Assembly (NCBI GenBank): GCA_001939145.1
Contig: LSRX01000791.1
Location: forward strand, 1-64,000
Source of the DNA: Symbiodinium microadriaticum
Taxonomy: Eukaryota; Sar; Dinophyceae; Suessiales; Symbiodiniaceae
Direction: 5' to 3'
DNA length: 64,000 nucleotides
Shown here: positions 45,678-55,439 of the stretch, piece by piece
Layout: each line of letters opens with the position of its first letter
Numbering within the stretch: the first letter of the stretch is position 1
The notes under the pieces: generated by a model
The model's input: the letters and a program-made list of their open reading frames with translations, nothing else
Told to the model about the DNA's origin: nothing
The model's database searches: none
Program-made: the position numbers and the translations under genes

Positions 45678-46239
45678 CAATGTCTACCATTGAAAGCATT
45701 TCAGCAGGCTTTCATCATCTCTGATCCGTCTGAGTTACGTGGGAGAATGCAAACGAATCGATCTGCAACAACCACTGCTAACAAAATTGCAACGCCTGAC
45801 GGCTTACTGTGTCGTGCTCTCCTTGCCGAACACTCACTTGCGGAGATCGCGCTCGTTCGACGCAACGCGAGGCAAGTATGCTTCAGCAGGCATGACGGTT
45901 GAAGTGGGAAAGCCGGACGATGCCAAGAGCCCAATGTCTGTATTCTTCCTCTCTGTTTCAATCGGTTATGCAATACGGTTCATGGGTTTTCAATAACAGA
46001 TGGGGCTACAGGACAGATCTTCGTCTAAGCGTCATGTCTCCGCTGCGGGAAGGACATGGGCCCGTGATATGGTCGAAACGATGGAAAATCGGTCCTCTTG
46101 GAGCAGGCTGCACGCAAAACTCCCTCAACCATTAGAATCATAAGAAGCTGTTGATGATTAGAACAAGGTTGGCATAAATCCTACTTATATGTATGACGGC
46201 TAGGCAGGACCAGCACAGCTAAGCATTGAGAATTCTGCA

Positions 46240-47175
46240 TCAGCTGATGGAGCAGCACCTGTCATCGCCACCAAGCACGTACTTTCGCAACCAGTCGTTC
46301 TCGATGGTACATGCGGCCGTCGGCCGGCTGCACTCTAGGCTCAAGAGATCTTGTGCCATTTCCAGAGCACCAGGGCCAAGGCGACTCCAGTAAGCATTGG
46401 ACTTCAGGGTGAGGGGGGTCTCTGCCAGTACCTGGCCGTAGTGCTGCTCATGAGTCGGGGTGAGAGGCCACAACCGCTTGCCTGTGGCCATCTGGTAGAA
46501 CACTACCCCCGCACTCCAGAGGTCGCAAAGCTCGGTGTAGGCACCTCGAACGACTTCAGGCGCCATGGAGCCCGGGGAGCCGCATCGCTGGGTCATCAGC
46601 TCTCCTTTCTGAAACTCAGTCGCCATACCGAAGTCTGCAAGCTTCAGCTACGGACATGGGCCAGCATTCAGCAAGAGAAGGTTCTCCAGTTTGATGTCAC
46701 GATGCACGAACCCCCTCCCATGGAGGTATATAAGGGCATCGAGAATCTGCCAAATGCACTTTGCCAGAACACGCCTGGGTGGAGCTGTGTAGACCTGCAC
46801 GTTGAAGTGCTCGTCGTAACGATCTGCTATCCAGCTTCGCAGGGTCCCCCCGCTGCAGAGCTCCATGATAATGTACAGTATCTCATCATGCTGCAGAGAA
46901 TCATGCAGACGCACGATGTTCCCGTGGCGGAGGGATGCCAGGAGCTGTATTTCGTCTTCGCTCTGCATGCTGGATGCCACGACCTTGACAGCAAACCTTT
47001 CCTTGGTGCCTTGTCGAACGACTTCTTGAACTAGTCCAAATTTGCCCTGGCCCAACACTTTGTTGACCCTGTAGTCCTTCTCCAGAGCAGTCGTTAAAGT
47101 CTCCACGGATGTATCCGGGGATTCAGTCGAAAAGAGTTCGGAGTCCTCCGTGATTTTCTCCAGGGAGACGGTCAC
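46240..47175 (-). pseudogene. Protein kinase domain with in-frame TAG and no ATG
   Basis: One continuous frame of 312 codons covers a nearly complete Ser/Thr kinase domain, similar to the CAMK/CDPK group. It has the glycine loop LGQGKFGLV, the lysine in FAVKVV, HRDIKLEN, then LKLADFG, the activation segment CGSPGSMAPEVV, and DLWSAGVVFYQMATG. Catalytic Lys, Asp and the DFG motif are all kept. However, codon TAG (46648-46650) sits just before LKLADFG in the same frame. The frame has no ATG at its start: the first possible codon is GTG at 47175, after TAA. An upstream exon could supply the start, but the TAG has no plausible intron around it (the only GC...AG span there is 18 nt). A recent nonsense mutation or sequence error is most likely. 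No EF-hands follow. Confidence 0.75.
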
Positions 47176-47720
47176 ATAAATTTAAGCCATGGCCTTAAGT
47201 TACACAGTCTTCGGCTAGAAAGCGACCCTTGAGCCGATCCTAATGCTGGATTTCGACGCGCGCACTCTGCTGAATCCTGTGTTGCAGGACACGACGAAGC
47301 CTCGAGACGCAGCTTACGACCAGGATCTGCAGGCCTTTTTCTGCGTCCACTATGCAACAAGGGGCCAGAGTCTGCTTCTTGCAACATCTGACGTCCAGCT
47401 CAGAGTGAATCGCCACCGCGAATCGCCACCTTTCAGAAGAAAGGCGGTTTCGCCCTAAGGCTCCAACCAAAAGCACTGGAGCCTTTTTATCCGAAAGTCT
47501 GTGCCGACAAATGCACAAAAAAAAAAGGCGGAGGGACGCTACTTTGCTTGCTTAGCTTTGCTCTCCCAGAAGCGCCTTCAAGTCTCGAGGAGCCTATCTT
47601 CGCCTCTTCGTGGTGGGCAGGAGTTGGGCTCTCATTTCCTCAAGGGAAAAGAGCTTCAAGAGCTCCAACCAGGTTAGGGAATTGGAGCCTTGAGCCTTGA
47701 GCTCCTTTGCCGTGTTGGGG
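47176..47720. other. Upstream of the kinase; nothing recognised
   Basis: Short frames on both strands overlap and have no domain. A homopolymer A run lies near 47517-47526. A missing first kinase exon could lie here but was not identified. Confidence 0.4.
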
Positions 47721-47723
47721 AGA

Positions 47724-48073
47724 CTAAGGAGCGTATCGGCTAGACCTGCCTAAGAGCGAGCCGCAAGCAACTCTGCTTACATGAGGCAGCTGCAGCAGCT
47801 TCTGCCAGTGTAGACTGCAGGGTCCAAACCAGCTCCCGGTGTCCTCGAAGGTAATGAGGTCCTCTTCGTGGCCAAAGATCTTGGTGATGGTTTCTGCCTC
47901 AACAAAAGAACTCGTCAGAGTGGCCGCGGTCGAAACAGTCTTTCTCAGTGCATCCATCCATCCATGCATACATACTATCAAACACCCACACATGCTTATT
48001 TACACAAACAAAGAAACATTCCTACATACCTGCATGCACACATAGACACACACACTATGCGCAGAGAGAAGGG

Positions 48074-48107
<34 letters not shown>

Positions 48108-48587
48108 GAGTGTGTGTGTGTGAATGCGGGCATGACGTTTTGCTCATACCTTCCAGCTTCGCACGTGACGAAAAATATCTTAGAGTGCCGGGCCGGACTT
48201 TGCTGAACGCTGCGGTTGGCCAAAGGCAGGACCTGGTCGAACGAGTTGCAATGCCCCCACTTGTGATCAGCCCCCTGCATACAGACACAGGCGGTAACAA
48301 CGAGCTGCCCATCACGAGACTATACTGCATGCCCTTGCCGTCATTACTGTGACAAGTCCTTCGTGTTTTCCCTAAGCATGCGGGAGTGCCATCTCAAGTA
48401 CGCAAGCCCCCATTGCAAACAAAAAATTCGAAACCTTCTCCATGAAGGCTTCAAACTCTGCACGGCTCAGCCTCGGCACGAGTTGCTGCAGTTGGTCAGC
48501 GCCCGGTATGAGCACACTATCGGGAATTACAAAGCGGAGGAGCTGGATGCTCCTGCCCAGTTTGTCGTTACTCGGAGGTCTGACACT
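47724..48587 (-). CDS. Three probable exons of an unidentified gene
   Basis: The minus strand holds three protein-like segments in order. At 48587-48372 it reads LLRFVIPDSVLIPGADQLQQ, LVPRLSRAEFEAFMEKVSN and FLFAMGACVLEMALPHA. At about 48280-48145 it reads GADHKWGHCNSFDQVLPLAN and ARHSKIFFVTCEAG after an ATGCAG acceptor. At about 47930-47780 it reads EAETITKIFGHEEDLITFED and TGSWFGPCSLHWQKLLQLPH. Codon use is clearly better than in the other frames. A GA/GT microsatellite lies in the second intron. No family is recognised; splice sites and both ends of the gene are unresolved, so they may not all belong together. Confidence 0.45.
48068..48122. repeat. GA then GT microsatellite
   Basis: About 40 bases of GA units with two interruptions are followed by GT units. 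It is a simple repeat, probably intronic. Confidence 0.9.
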
Positions 48588-48743
48588 TCAGATTCCAAAG
48601 ATGCACGGCTTCAGACTTTTCTATGAAGTCTTCTCACGCCTTGCTGCTCGAATACTACAGACTTGCGTCTAAAACCCGCTCATGGATCAGACTTGCCCCC
48701 GCCGGGAGCAGGTTTGTGTCACAGCTTCTTACGAGGCGAGGTG

Positions 48744-48794
48744 CATTCCATCGCCGTTGAGGTCGTGCCGCCGGAAAAGTTCGAGGAACCGGTC
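48744..48794 (-). CDS. EF-hand exon
   Basis: After a CTGCAG acceptor the minus strand reads DRFLELFRRHDLNGDGM. This is the E-helix and first half of a calcium-binding loop, D-L-N-G-D-G at loop positions 1-6. The exon probably ends at a GA donor inside the loop, as in the EF-hand exon at 51605-51652. It is probably the most 3' of the EF-hand exons spread over 48.7-51.9 kb on this strand. The long plus frame across it (48663-49295) is unlikely to be real. Confidence 0.5.
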
Positions 48795-49621
48795 CTGCAG
48801 TACACCGCGCTCATCAGTAGATTCATGACAGCTTTAGCCTATATAGCACCGGACTTCACCAAAAGAGCTCAGACCCGAGGTCCATCAAGGCTCCTAGTCT
48901 CGAGTCGCTGGAGCCCCAAGCAAAACAAAGGTCAGCAAATGGACCCTCAAAACCAAGAAAACAGGGTGCCTCCAGGAGATCGGTGTAAACCGTCCTCGTA
49001 TGACGCGAAGCATCTCGAAGGCCCAACCCCCCCCGGCATGCTCTTCTCCGGCTTCACTGATTTCTGCATCTCTCTCGCTGTCTGTATCTCTCTCTTCTTC
49101 AGCACAGCACAAGGAACTTCGGGACTGAGTGACAGAGTAGGTCGAACCCTGTCATCACCCCAAGGCCCCTTTTGGACCTACCCCAAGGCCCAAGGGACGC
49201 TCCCAACTGCGGCGTGGGAAAGACTCGGCAAGGCCCGGCAAGACATGGAAGAAACCGCTTCCGAGCTACTACTGACGCAGTATGATAGTTACTAGTATTG
49301 TGTTCACTACTATCATGGTTTACAGATGCTAGTTACTGCTAGTTGCCAAGCTGTACGACAGCTGCTCTTGTGGAAAAGCTTGACTGTGGCTCTATGTTGC
49401 TCTCATCACTTCAGTGGCCCCCTACATCCGTCGGACACAGGATGACGTGCACATCGGCGGCAAACCAATAAGACAAGGCGGCGTTCTCATGCTTCGCTCT
49501 CTCGCTCCCTTGCTTGCTTGCTCTCTCTCCCTCTACTTCCCCCTGCAGACAACCATGATGCAAACACTTGCACTACTGTATGCAAAGTCTTGTCGATTCA
49601 CTCCAATACATTCATACATGC

Positions 49622-49709
49622 CTATAGGCCTGACGGATCTGGGAGCCCGGGCAAGACCCCAGCCGAGAATTCGCTGAAGGACAAAACACCGTCCCCGTTG
49701 ATGTCCAGC
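49622..49709 (-). CDS. EF-hand exon
   Basis: After CACCAG the minus strand reads LDINGDGVLSFSEFSAGVLP, a canonical calcium-binding loop D-x-N-x-D-G-x-L-S-x-x-E with all ligand residues. It stops at TAG soon after, so either the gene ends here or a donor lies before the stop. It follows the ankyrin segment in the same frame but an acceptor separates them. It probably belongs with the EF-hand exons at 51.5-51.9 kb. Confidence 0.55.
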
Positions 49710-49759
49710 CTGGTGGAGACATGGCAAAAAGCTGAAGCACTTCGCCAGGGTCTCGGTGC

Positions 49760-50821
49760 CCTGAAACTGACCCTAACCTGGACTGCCAAAGCCGAGGGAC
49801 GTCTGGAATGCTCGATTCTGAAGGCTCCGGTCCTCACATCGACTCGCTTCTTCGGGCCTTCCCTCCTCTCCAACTCTCTCCTCAAAGCCACGCAAGTCAT
49901 TTCCAAGGCAAGAGGCGCGCAATGTCGGGATGACCGCTTTGAGTGGCCACTTGGAAGGGGGTTGGATCCGCGATTGTCGACCCAGTTTACATCTGCCAGG
50001 GCCTCCAAGAGCATATGCACCACATCCAAGCGGCCGAGTTCGCACGCCACATGAACTGGTGTTGCAAATTGATCGTTGACCTGATCCGTGTCGGCACGAG
50101 CTTGCAACAGCAACTGTGCGACATTCGCATGTTCTCGTTCGAGTACTTCCGGCAAAAGAGTTTGGCGGCCAGGACCTGTCACGGGGTTACCATCTGCATG
50201 TGCCTCCAGCAGCCGCGAGGCTTCGGCATGGCCACAGCCACCTGAAGGACTGGCATCCCAGCGCTCCAGTTGCAATCAGCTCCTGCCGCCAACAAGCGGC
50301 AAGCAAACATCTCTGTGCTCCTCCCGTGCGGGTTGTGCCACACGGGAGTTTCGATGTCATCTCGGTGAGCCTGGGCCTCCAACGAGACACCTCAGAGAAT
50401 AGTCCTTGCCGAGTTCCGAGGCTACGAACAATAGGCGCATCCAATGGATCTCCTGCTTCTCCCAATGGCATGTGGATCCTGGCACTGTTTCAGGCTCCGC
50501 CACTCGCGCATTCTTCGTCTCCATCGACACCTTCCTGAGTCGGAACCTCTCCAAGTCTGACGTCGGAGAGACGTCCAGCAAGACAACCTGTACGGCGAGC
50601 ACAGCACCAACGGCCTCGCAAATCCTGTCCACCCTGACTTTATCACACATCTCTGTACCATTGTGGATCAGCCACTGTCGAAATCGCGGAACACCGCAGA
50701 ATGGCTGCAAGTGCACCTTCTTGTCCCGAGCAGTACTCACCTCCTTGCAGGGTATGCTGGTCAGCTCCTCCGAAAAGGAAGCAAACACGAGTTCGATGTC
50801 TGAGGCGGAGAACGTGGTCAC
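49760..50821 (-). pseudogene. Ubiquitin-like plus ankyrin-repeat segment with two frameshifts
   Basis: The segment opens after TTAG at 50821 with SASDIELVFASFSEELTSIP and CGVPRFRQWLIHNG, matching the ubiquitin-like start seen in many dinoflagellate ankyrin proteins (family knowledge). Ankyrin units follow: LLFVASELGKDYSLRCLV, then in a second frame TPVWHNPHGRSTEMFACRLL and AAGADCN, then in a third frame GHAEASRLLEAHADGNPV, ANVAQLLLQARADTDQVN and TPVHVACELGRLDVVHMLLE. The frame changes near 50370 and 50243 occur inside repeats. No intron fits, so frameshift mutations are likely. Ankyrin repeats mediate protein binding. It lies between EF-hand exons on the same strand. Confidence 0.6.
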
Positions 50822-50889
50822 CTAACAAGTCCCACTCGGTCTCCAACACGAAACACCGAGATGATACAACTTTGTCTCCACTTCTGCAC

Positions 50890-51081
50890 TCCAGGCCAGG
50901 AATGGCGGAAAAATGAAATCAAGAGCCAAACAGCCCTCCAGCTATTTGCCATGGACCAGAACTGTTTTCGCTTCACAAGAATGTTAATGTTGATGTGTCC
51001 TTCCCCGAAGCACTCCGCGCGCGGATAGTGCTGGTGGAACTGCAGGTCTCCATGGCTCCATGGCACGCCACATTGGACCAC
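50890..51081 (-). CDS. Probable exon, unidentified
   Basis: The minus frame reads CGVPWSHGDLQFHQHYPRAE and then CFGEGHININILVKRKQFWS, a compact, His- and aromatic-rich sequence with good codon use and no repeats. It lies between the ankyrin segment and the EF-hand exons. No family is recognised. The downstream half of the frame, nearer 50890, is less convincing. Confidence 0.35.
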
Positions 51082-51474
51082 GAAGAGTCACGGAATTCGA
51101 GTTACTGCACTGGGGCTTCACTTGAATGATCACATGGGTGGGCATTCCTTTAAGTTACCATAATACCAGAGTTACACAGCGAAGTAAACCTCAGCATATG
51201 CACCGCGCTCACCGTGAATGACCGGTGTCCCACAAGCATTTTGCACAACAGCGCACAACAATTGTCTAGACTTCGCATGCTTAATCGAAGGATCAACTTA
51301 CATGGAATTGTGCGAAATACCAATGTTCTACTCCGCCCTGTTGAGAGCTGTAGTGCTCTGAACCTCCGGGCTCGGTTGGGCTACCATTTTTGCACATGGT
51401 CACGTGAGAACACTCATCAAGCACCTCTTGCTGACACGTGTGCATGTCACACTCGCGGGCATTCGGCGTGTGTC

Positions 51475-51912
51475 CTTGAGGCCCATCTGCGAAAACAGGC
51501 GCGACAGCTCCTGCCGTGTCACTCTAACTTGAAACTCCTGCAATTGGGCGGTTATTGCTGTTGTTATTCTTCAGTTGAGCAGGATTTACCAAAATCACAC
51601 CTGCCTCCAGGGAAATGCTGCCATCGCTGTTCTCGTCGATCTTCTCAAATACCTTACAATTTAAGCCGAAAGTTGGTACTCACGGTGAGGGGTTCCACAG
51701 TGTGGCGGCCTGGCCTTTGCGATGCGCTCTGCTCGTTCAATCGGCAGCTTGGATGCCACTTCCATGATCACAGCCTCGGTGAACGATTGGACACTTCCTC
51801 GTAGCTCTTCACAGACAGCAACATCTTCCGAGAAAACGTCTTCCCTCACTACCGAAAACTTTTTCTCAAAGCGATCGGACAGGGCAGCGCTGCCAACCTT
51901 AGGCACAAACAC
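51475..51912 (-). CDS. EF-hand protein, three linked exons
   Basis: Exon one ends at 51715 with FTEAVIMEVASKLPIERAER-IAK. A 62-nt GC-AG intron leads to 51652-51605 (VFEKIDENSDGSISLE). A 94-nt GC-AG intron leads to 51510-51475 (ELSRLFSQMGLK). Joined, they give a full helix-loop-helix: the loop D-E-N-S-D-G-S-I-S-L-E-E has every calcium ligand, with the last Glu supplied by the third exon. The phases agree at both joins. Such proteins are calcium sensors or buffers. Further EF-hand exons on this strand at 49.6 and 48.7 kb probably continue the gene. The upstream start is not established: the frame begins near 51912 without a clear ATG exon. Confidence 0.65.
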
Positions 51913-51934
51913 AAACTTTCAAACGCCACATTGG

Positions 51935-52440
51935 ATGCTGGCGAAGTGCATGTGCTAACCACTTCGCCACTTTGTGCTGGCCGCTAAACGTGGCAAGTTG
52001 AGAGGCAGGGGGCCACCAGGGGTTAAGACATGTGCTGAGATGACTTTTGAAGCAAGTCTGCATGGCGGCCGGAAAGAAAACACAGCACGCCAACGACACA
52101 GCTGCTGGAAGCACATCCTTTCAACTGTGTCAGAGTCACAGGTCGTCTCACATTGCCATCGATGAAAAGCGCCCAAACACACATAAAACTCCGTTTTCGA
52201 GCCAGGAGTCGTCACGGCCGTGTGCGGCCCGGTGCATTTACTGCCAGAGCCACAGCCGCAACGAGAAGATGCAGTGCAGAAAGCCTCCGGCTTCGAAGCC
52301 CTTATTACTTGCAAGGTGCCACCGCTTCCGCTTCGAGGGACTGGTCTAGGCTACCCCACTCCTACTGACGCAAGGAGGCAGGCACCTCCTCGCAAGGGTG
52401 CCTGCTACCGGAATTCAGCTTGCAGGAGCAGCTACACTGC
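51935..52440. other. No gene recognised
   Basis: Overlapping frames on both strands (51955-52314 minus, 52047-52468 plus) have no domain. On the minus strand near 51945-51970 the sequence TGGCGAAGTGGTTAGC resembles a tRNA D-arm/A-box, but no B-box or cloverleaf follows. Confidence 0.4.
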
Positions 52441-52459
52441 GGGATTCTCGCTGTTCAGC

Positions 52460-53420
52460 ACACTTTAGGTCTAGGGTTGAGGATTTCTGCTGCTTTTGGT
52501 TTCGGTGTTAGATTTCAGGGCTTACAGGTTTTTGCGGACTTGGTGGTTTAGCGTTCAGGCTTTGGCGTCTAAGGTTCAGGGTTCAAGTCAGCTTCTGTGT
52601 GGTGTGGTGTGTTAAGACTCGCGTTCTTAGGTTGGATGGTTTGTGCTTTTAGAGCATCGGGCGCTCAGGTGGGTTTAGGATTTACGGTTTCTGGAGTGTG
52701 GGCTGGGGCGACAAGGTGTGGGATTTACACTTTATCCTTGAGTTTTTCATGTTCGCGACTGCTAGCTTGCAGGGATTGCCCTTTTCGTGCCTTTCTCGGT
52801 GGGCTTAGGCTTTCCAAGGCTTTGGGTTAACACAACTGACAACACGCCTGAGGGCCTGCGATTCTTGTGATTATGGGTTCTTAGGGTTTACGAATTACGC
52901 TTCTGACAATCTTGGGTTCAGGCTTTGATGGCTTAGAGTTTTCGGGTTTCGGCGCTCACGCTCGGACACTCCAGGCGAGGCGTGCGATGGTCATTCGGAT
53001 TGTGGGTTTGGCGTTTGGGATTAGCCATTGCAGGTTTTCTGTGTGCTCATGCTTCATGTCATAAGGCTACGCTTTTTCTGCTATGGTTTGCGTGCATGTA
53101 GTTTCCGGCTGGGCATTGTGCCAAGTCCTTGGCCTTTCGGGCTTAGCAAGTCAGGTCAGATCTTCTAAGCACAAGGCAGGCTTGGGTGTGTAAGTCCTCG
53201 GGTTCAGGGCTTCAAGGCGTATGCGTTGAGATTTGGGCTTTTGGAAGGTTCCGGGCCTCTGATGCTATTCTTCTTCCTGTTAGAGGATTTGGGGTTGAGG
53301 TTGTTTAGCATCTGTAAGGGTCTTGGATTTTGGAGTTTTGGCCTTCGGGATGCGGTAGAGAGTTGAGGCTTTTAGGTCTGTAGGCATTGCAGTTTACGGC
53401 TTGGGGTTGATGTAGGCAAC
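52460..53420 (+). repeat. Decayed TTTAGGG-like G/T-rich tract
   Basis: For almost 1 kb the plus strand is rich in G and T and built from variants of GGTTTAGG, TTCAGGG, TTTGGGG and CTTAGGGTTT, with few perfect TTTAGGG units. Frames across it are short and biased. It looks like an old telomere-type or telomere-like array that has decayed, in the same orientation as the fields at 13.6-15.2 and 20.6 kb. Confidence 0.55.
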
Positions 53421-54383
53421 TGCGTTCATGTGTTTGCCTCAGCAGCCAATCCACACACATCTCGAAGTCGTTGGTGACTCCCAGCCGCCTGCAAGGTGTC
53501 AAATTGTCTGCCAGCTGATTGTCGATGGCTTAGCAATTTCGGCAGAGCCAGCTGTGGTCCCAGCTTCCTGCACAGCTGGTTTTCCGTGGCATTATGGTCC
53601 GTTTGCAGTAGGATCTCCTGTTTTTAGACTCCACAAAATCCGTGAAAGAGCTGACCAGGCTACCAGAAGACTACAGCGCTGCGGCAGCATATTTTGAGGG
53701 CCTACTCGTGCAACACTTCCCAACTTACGCTCCCTCCGTGTATCTATAATACCATGTGGTTGAAGAGTCAAATGCATGCACACATATGTACCGTATATGG
53801 CTAACTACTCGTCAATACCGGCTTCTTGCATGAGAGAAGCTATAACTACACATTATCACGGTCCCACTACGAGTAGCAGAAGATGTGCCTCAGCACCTCA
53901 TCTCCCGAACGGACCAAGGCCAAACCTGCCGTATTGTGGGATTTTCAGAGAGGCCTGTTCGTTTTGGGCTTGAATGATTACCGCGCCTACCGCGCTACCC
54001 TTCTTAATCTTTTCGATTCCTACTGTTAACCTTGTGGCTGTCGTCGTGAGCATCACCACAGTTGCTTTCACTTCTGCCTCTCAATTGTGCAGCACATCAG
54101 TGGAACTGCAAGCGGAAACTCCTCTAATAAGTAGTAGCTTCACATCTTGTGACATCGGGTTGCCAGCTTTCGGATCCAACGGCAGTAAAGAGTGAACTTC
54201 CGAGCCATCGTGTGCAGGGCACAGCTCTGACAAAGAAAGCACAGCACGCGCCCACTTCACACGACATTCGACGAATCAATCTTCAAAAAGGCCTCCCATG
54301 CGGGGAGCATCGGCAGCGCTTCTGGCCAAGTCCTATCAGAGCAGCAGCCCACTGCGCTAGGGTTTTCGTGCATTGCTTGAGGC
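53421..54383. other. No gene recognised
   Basis: A plus frame (53428-53697) and several short ones show no domain. No repeats or sites stand out. Confidence 0.35.
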
Positions 54384-54885
54384 TCAGTGGGCTAAGCAAC
54401 GGGTTTTGCGCAAGACTGGCACTCTGGCAGAACTGACTCGGAAAGAAGACTGCTCAAGGGGTTCATGCTCTGCTGAAAGCACTCCCCTGGCCGCGCGTGT
54501 GTGGTGAAGTTTAAGGATGTCTGCGGGGAAGAACTGGTTGCGAACCAGTGTCCAATCCCCGCAGCTCAGCCACACAAAGGGCTTCGATGGCATAGCCTCT
54601 GTGATGTGGCAGCTTCTTGTTCAGTGTGTGGGGAAGTCAGAGACTGATGTGCACTGCATATCCCTTTCTGAGACTCGCACGTATTGGTGACAGACCATGC
54701 AGCAACTCCATGAACTGGCCATTTGCCAAGACAGATAAAAGACTCATGTCTCGCAAGATGCTCAGCAAACGCGCAATCGCAATTACAGGCTTGTGCTGGC
54801 AATGTATGATTTTTATAGTCGTAGTCCTTAACGACGGCTTCTCATCTTTGCTACGGCGCAGCTGCAAGGACAATCCCGAATTCAT
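54384..54885 (-). CDS. Two possible exons, unidentified
   Basis: The minus strand reads AIARLLSILRDMSLLSVLAN followed by GQFMELLHGLSPIRASLRKG (54640-54870). Downstream it reads PFVWLSCGDWTLVRNQFFPA (54480-54593). Both have helical, protein-like composition and lie on the strand used by all firm genes. They are in different frames, and an intron would be needed. No family is recognised. Confidence 0.25.
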
Positions 54886-55022
54886 TCCGCCCCTACAGTT
54901 TGCCTTGTCCTGAATCCTGAATCACGATCAACGCTTGAGGCGCTATCCAAGGAGGCCTGATTGGCGCTGTGGCCAACCTAGGCTGTCTTGACAAACTGGA
55001 AGCCGAACACAGTACCTGCTTA

Positions 55023-55415
55023 CTACACATCCAAGAATTGAGTACAACTTGGGGAAATCTTCTTTGGCAACTGCAGGGGCTTCAAGTCACGACGCCGCAA
55101 AATGCCAGCATCGTCTAGAATCTCAACTCTAGCCGTCTTCAAGCTCCTCATCGCTTGTTCCTCAGGATCCTCTCTCCAGTTTCCTTGTGCAAGTCTTGCC
55201 GTCATTGTTCCGACTCCGAAACTCAGTGCAGACGAGCGGCCTGTCCAGCTGGATCGATAACGCCTGCGGCGAAGGTCGGGGCGACGAGGATCCCCAGACT
55301 GTGATAAATGGCTTTCAGTATATCCGCTGTATCCAGACCCAAAACGGCAAGCACTTCCCCTGGCCGGCCTGTCAGCATGTGCACGATCATCACCTAAATC
55401 ATGTAGCACGCTCAC
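55023..55415 (-). CDS. Weak exon candidate, unidentified
   Basis: The last 60 residues of this minus frame (ALSFGVGTMTARLAQGNWRE, then LKTARVEILDDAGILRRRDL and PLQLPKKISP) are protein-like, while the first half is Arg/Ser-rich and doubtful. A plus frame (55187-55438) overlaps it. No domain is recognised. Confidence 0.2.
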   Translation of the reverse strand: MSVLHDLGDDRAHADRPARGSACRFGSGYSGYTESHLSQSGDPRRPDLRRRRYRSSWTGRSSALSFGVGTMTARLAQGNWREDPEEQAMRSLKTARVEILDDAGILRRRDLKPLQLPKKISPSCTQFLDV

Positions 55416-55439
55416 ACATCAACGTGCGAGCCTGCTGAG

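Larger units (their letters stand above)
44254..46239. other. No supported gene; microsatellites
   Basis: Simple repeats dominate 45031-45176 and 45642-45677. A minus frame at 44763-45077 includes PSGRKCFLGFGIGWKCVIDV just before its stop, which may be a real short exon, but its N-terminal half is translated repeat. Frames at 45701-45996 show no domain. Confidence 0.35.

Noticed and set aside
46648-46668. An 18-nt GC...AG span that would remove the TAG in the kinase gene
   Set aside because: It is far shorter than any intron seen here (52 nt or more), and removal would delete residues needed between HRDIKLEN and the DFG segment.
48663-49295. Plus-strand frame of 210 codons
   Set aside because: It crosses an EF-hand exon on the other strand, is rich in Pro/Ser/Gln, and shows no domain. 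The minus reading has a recognisable calcium loop.
50422-50849. Alternative minus frames across the ubiquitin-like segment
   Set aside because: Only one frame gives the ubiquitin-like and ankyrin pattern and starts at a proper AG|G acceptor; the others are Arg/Ser/Cys-rich shadows.
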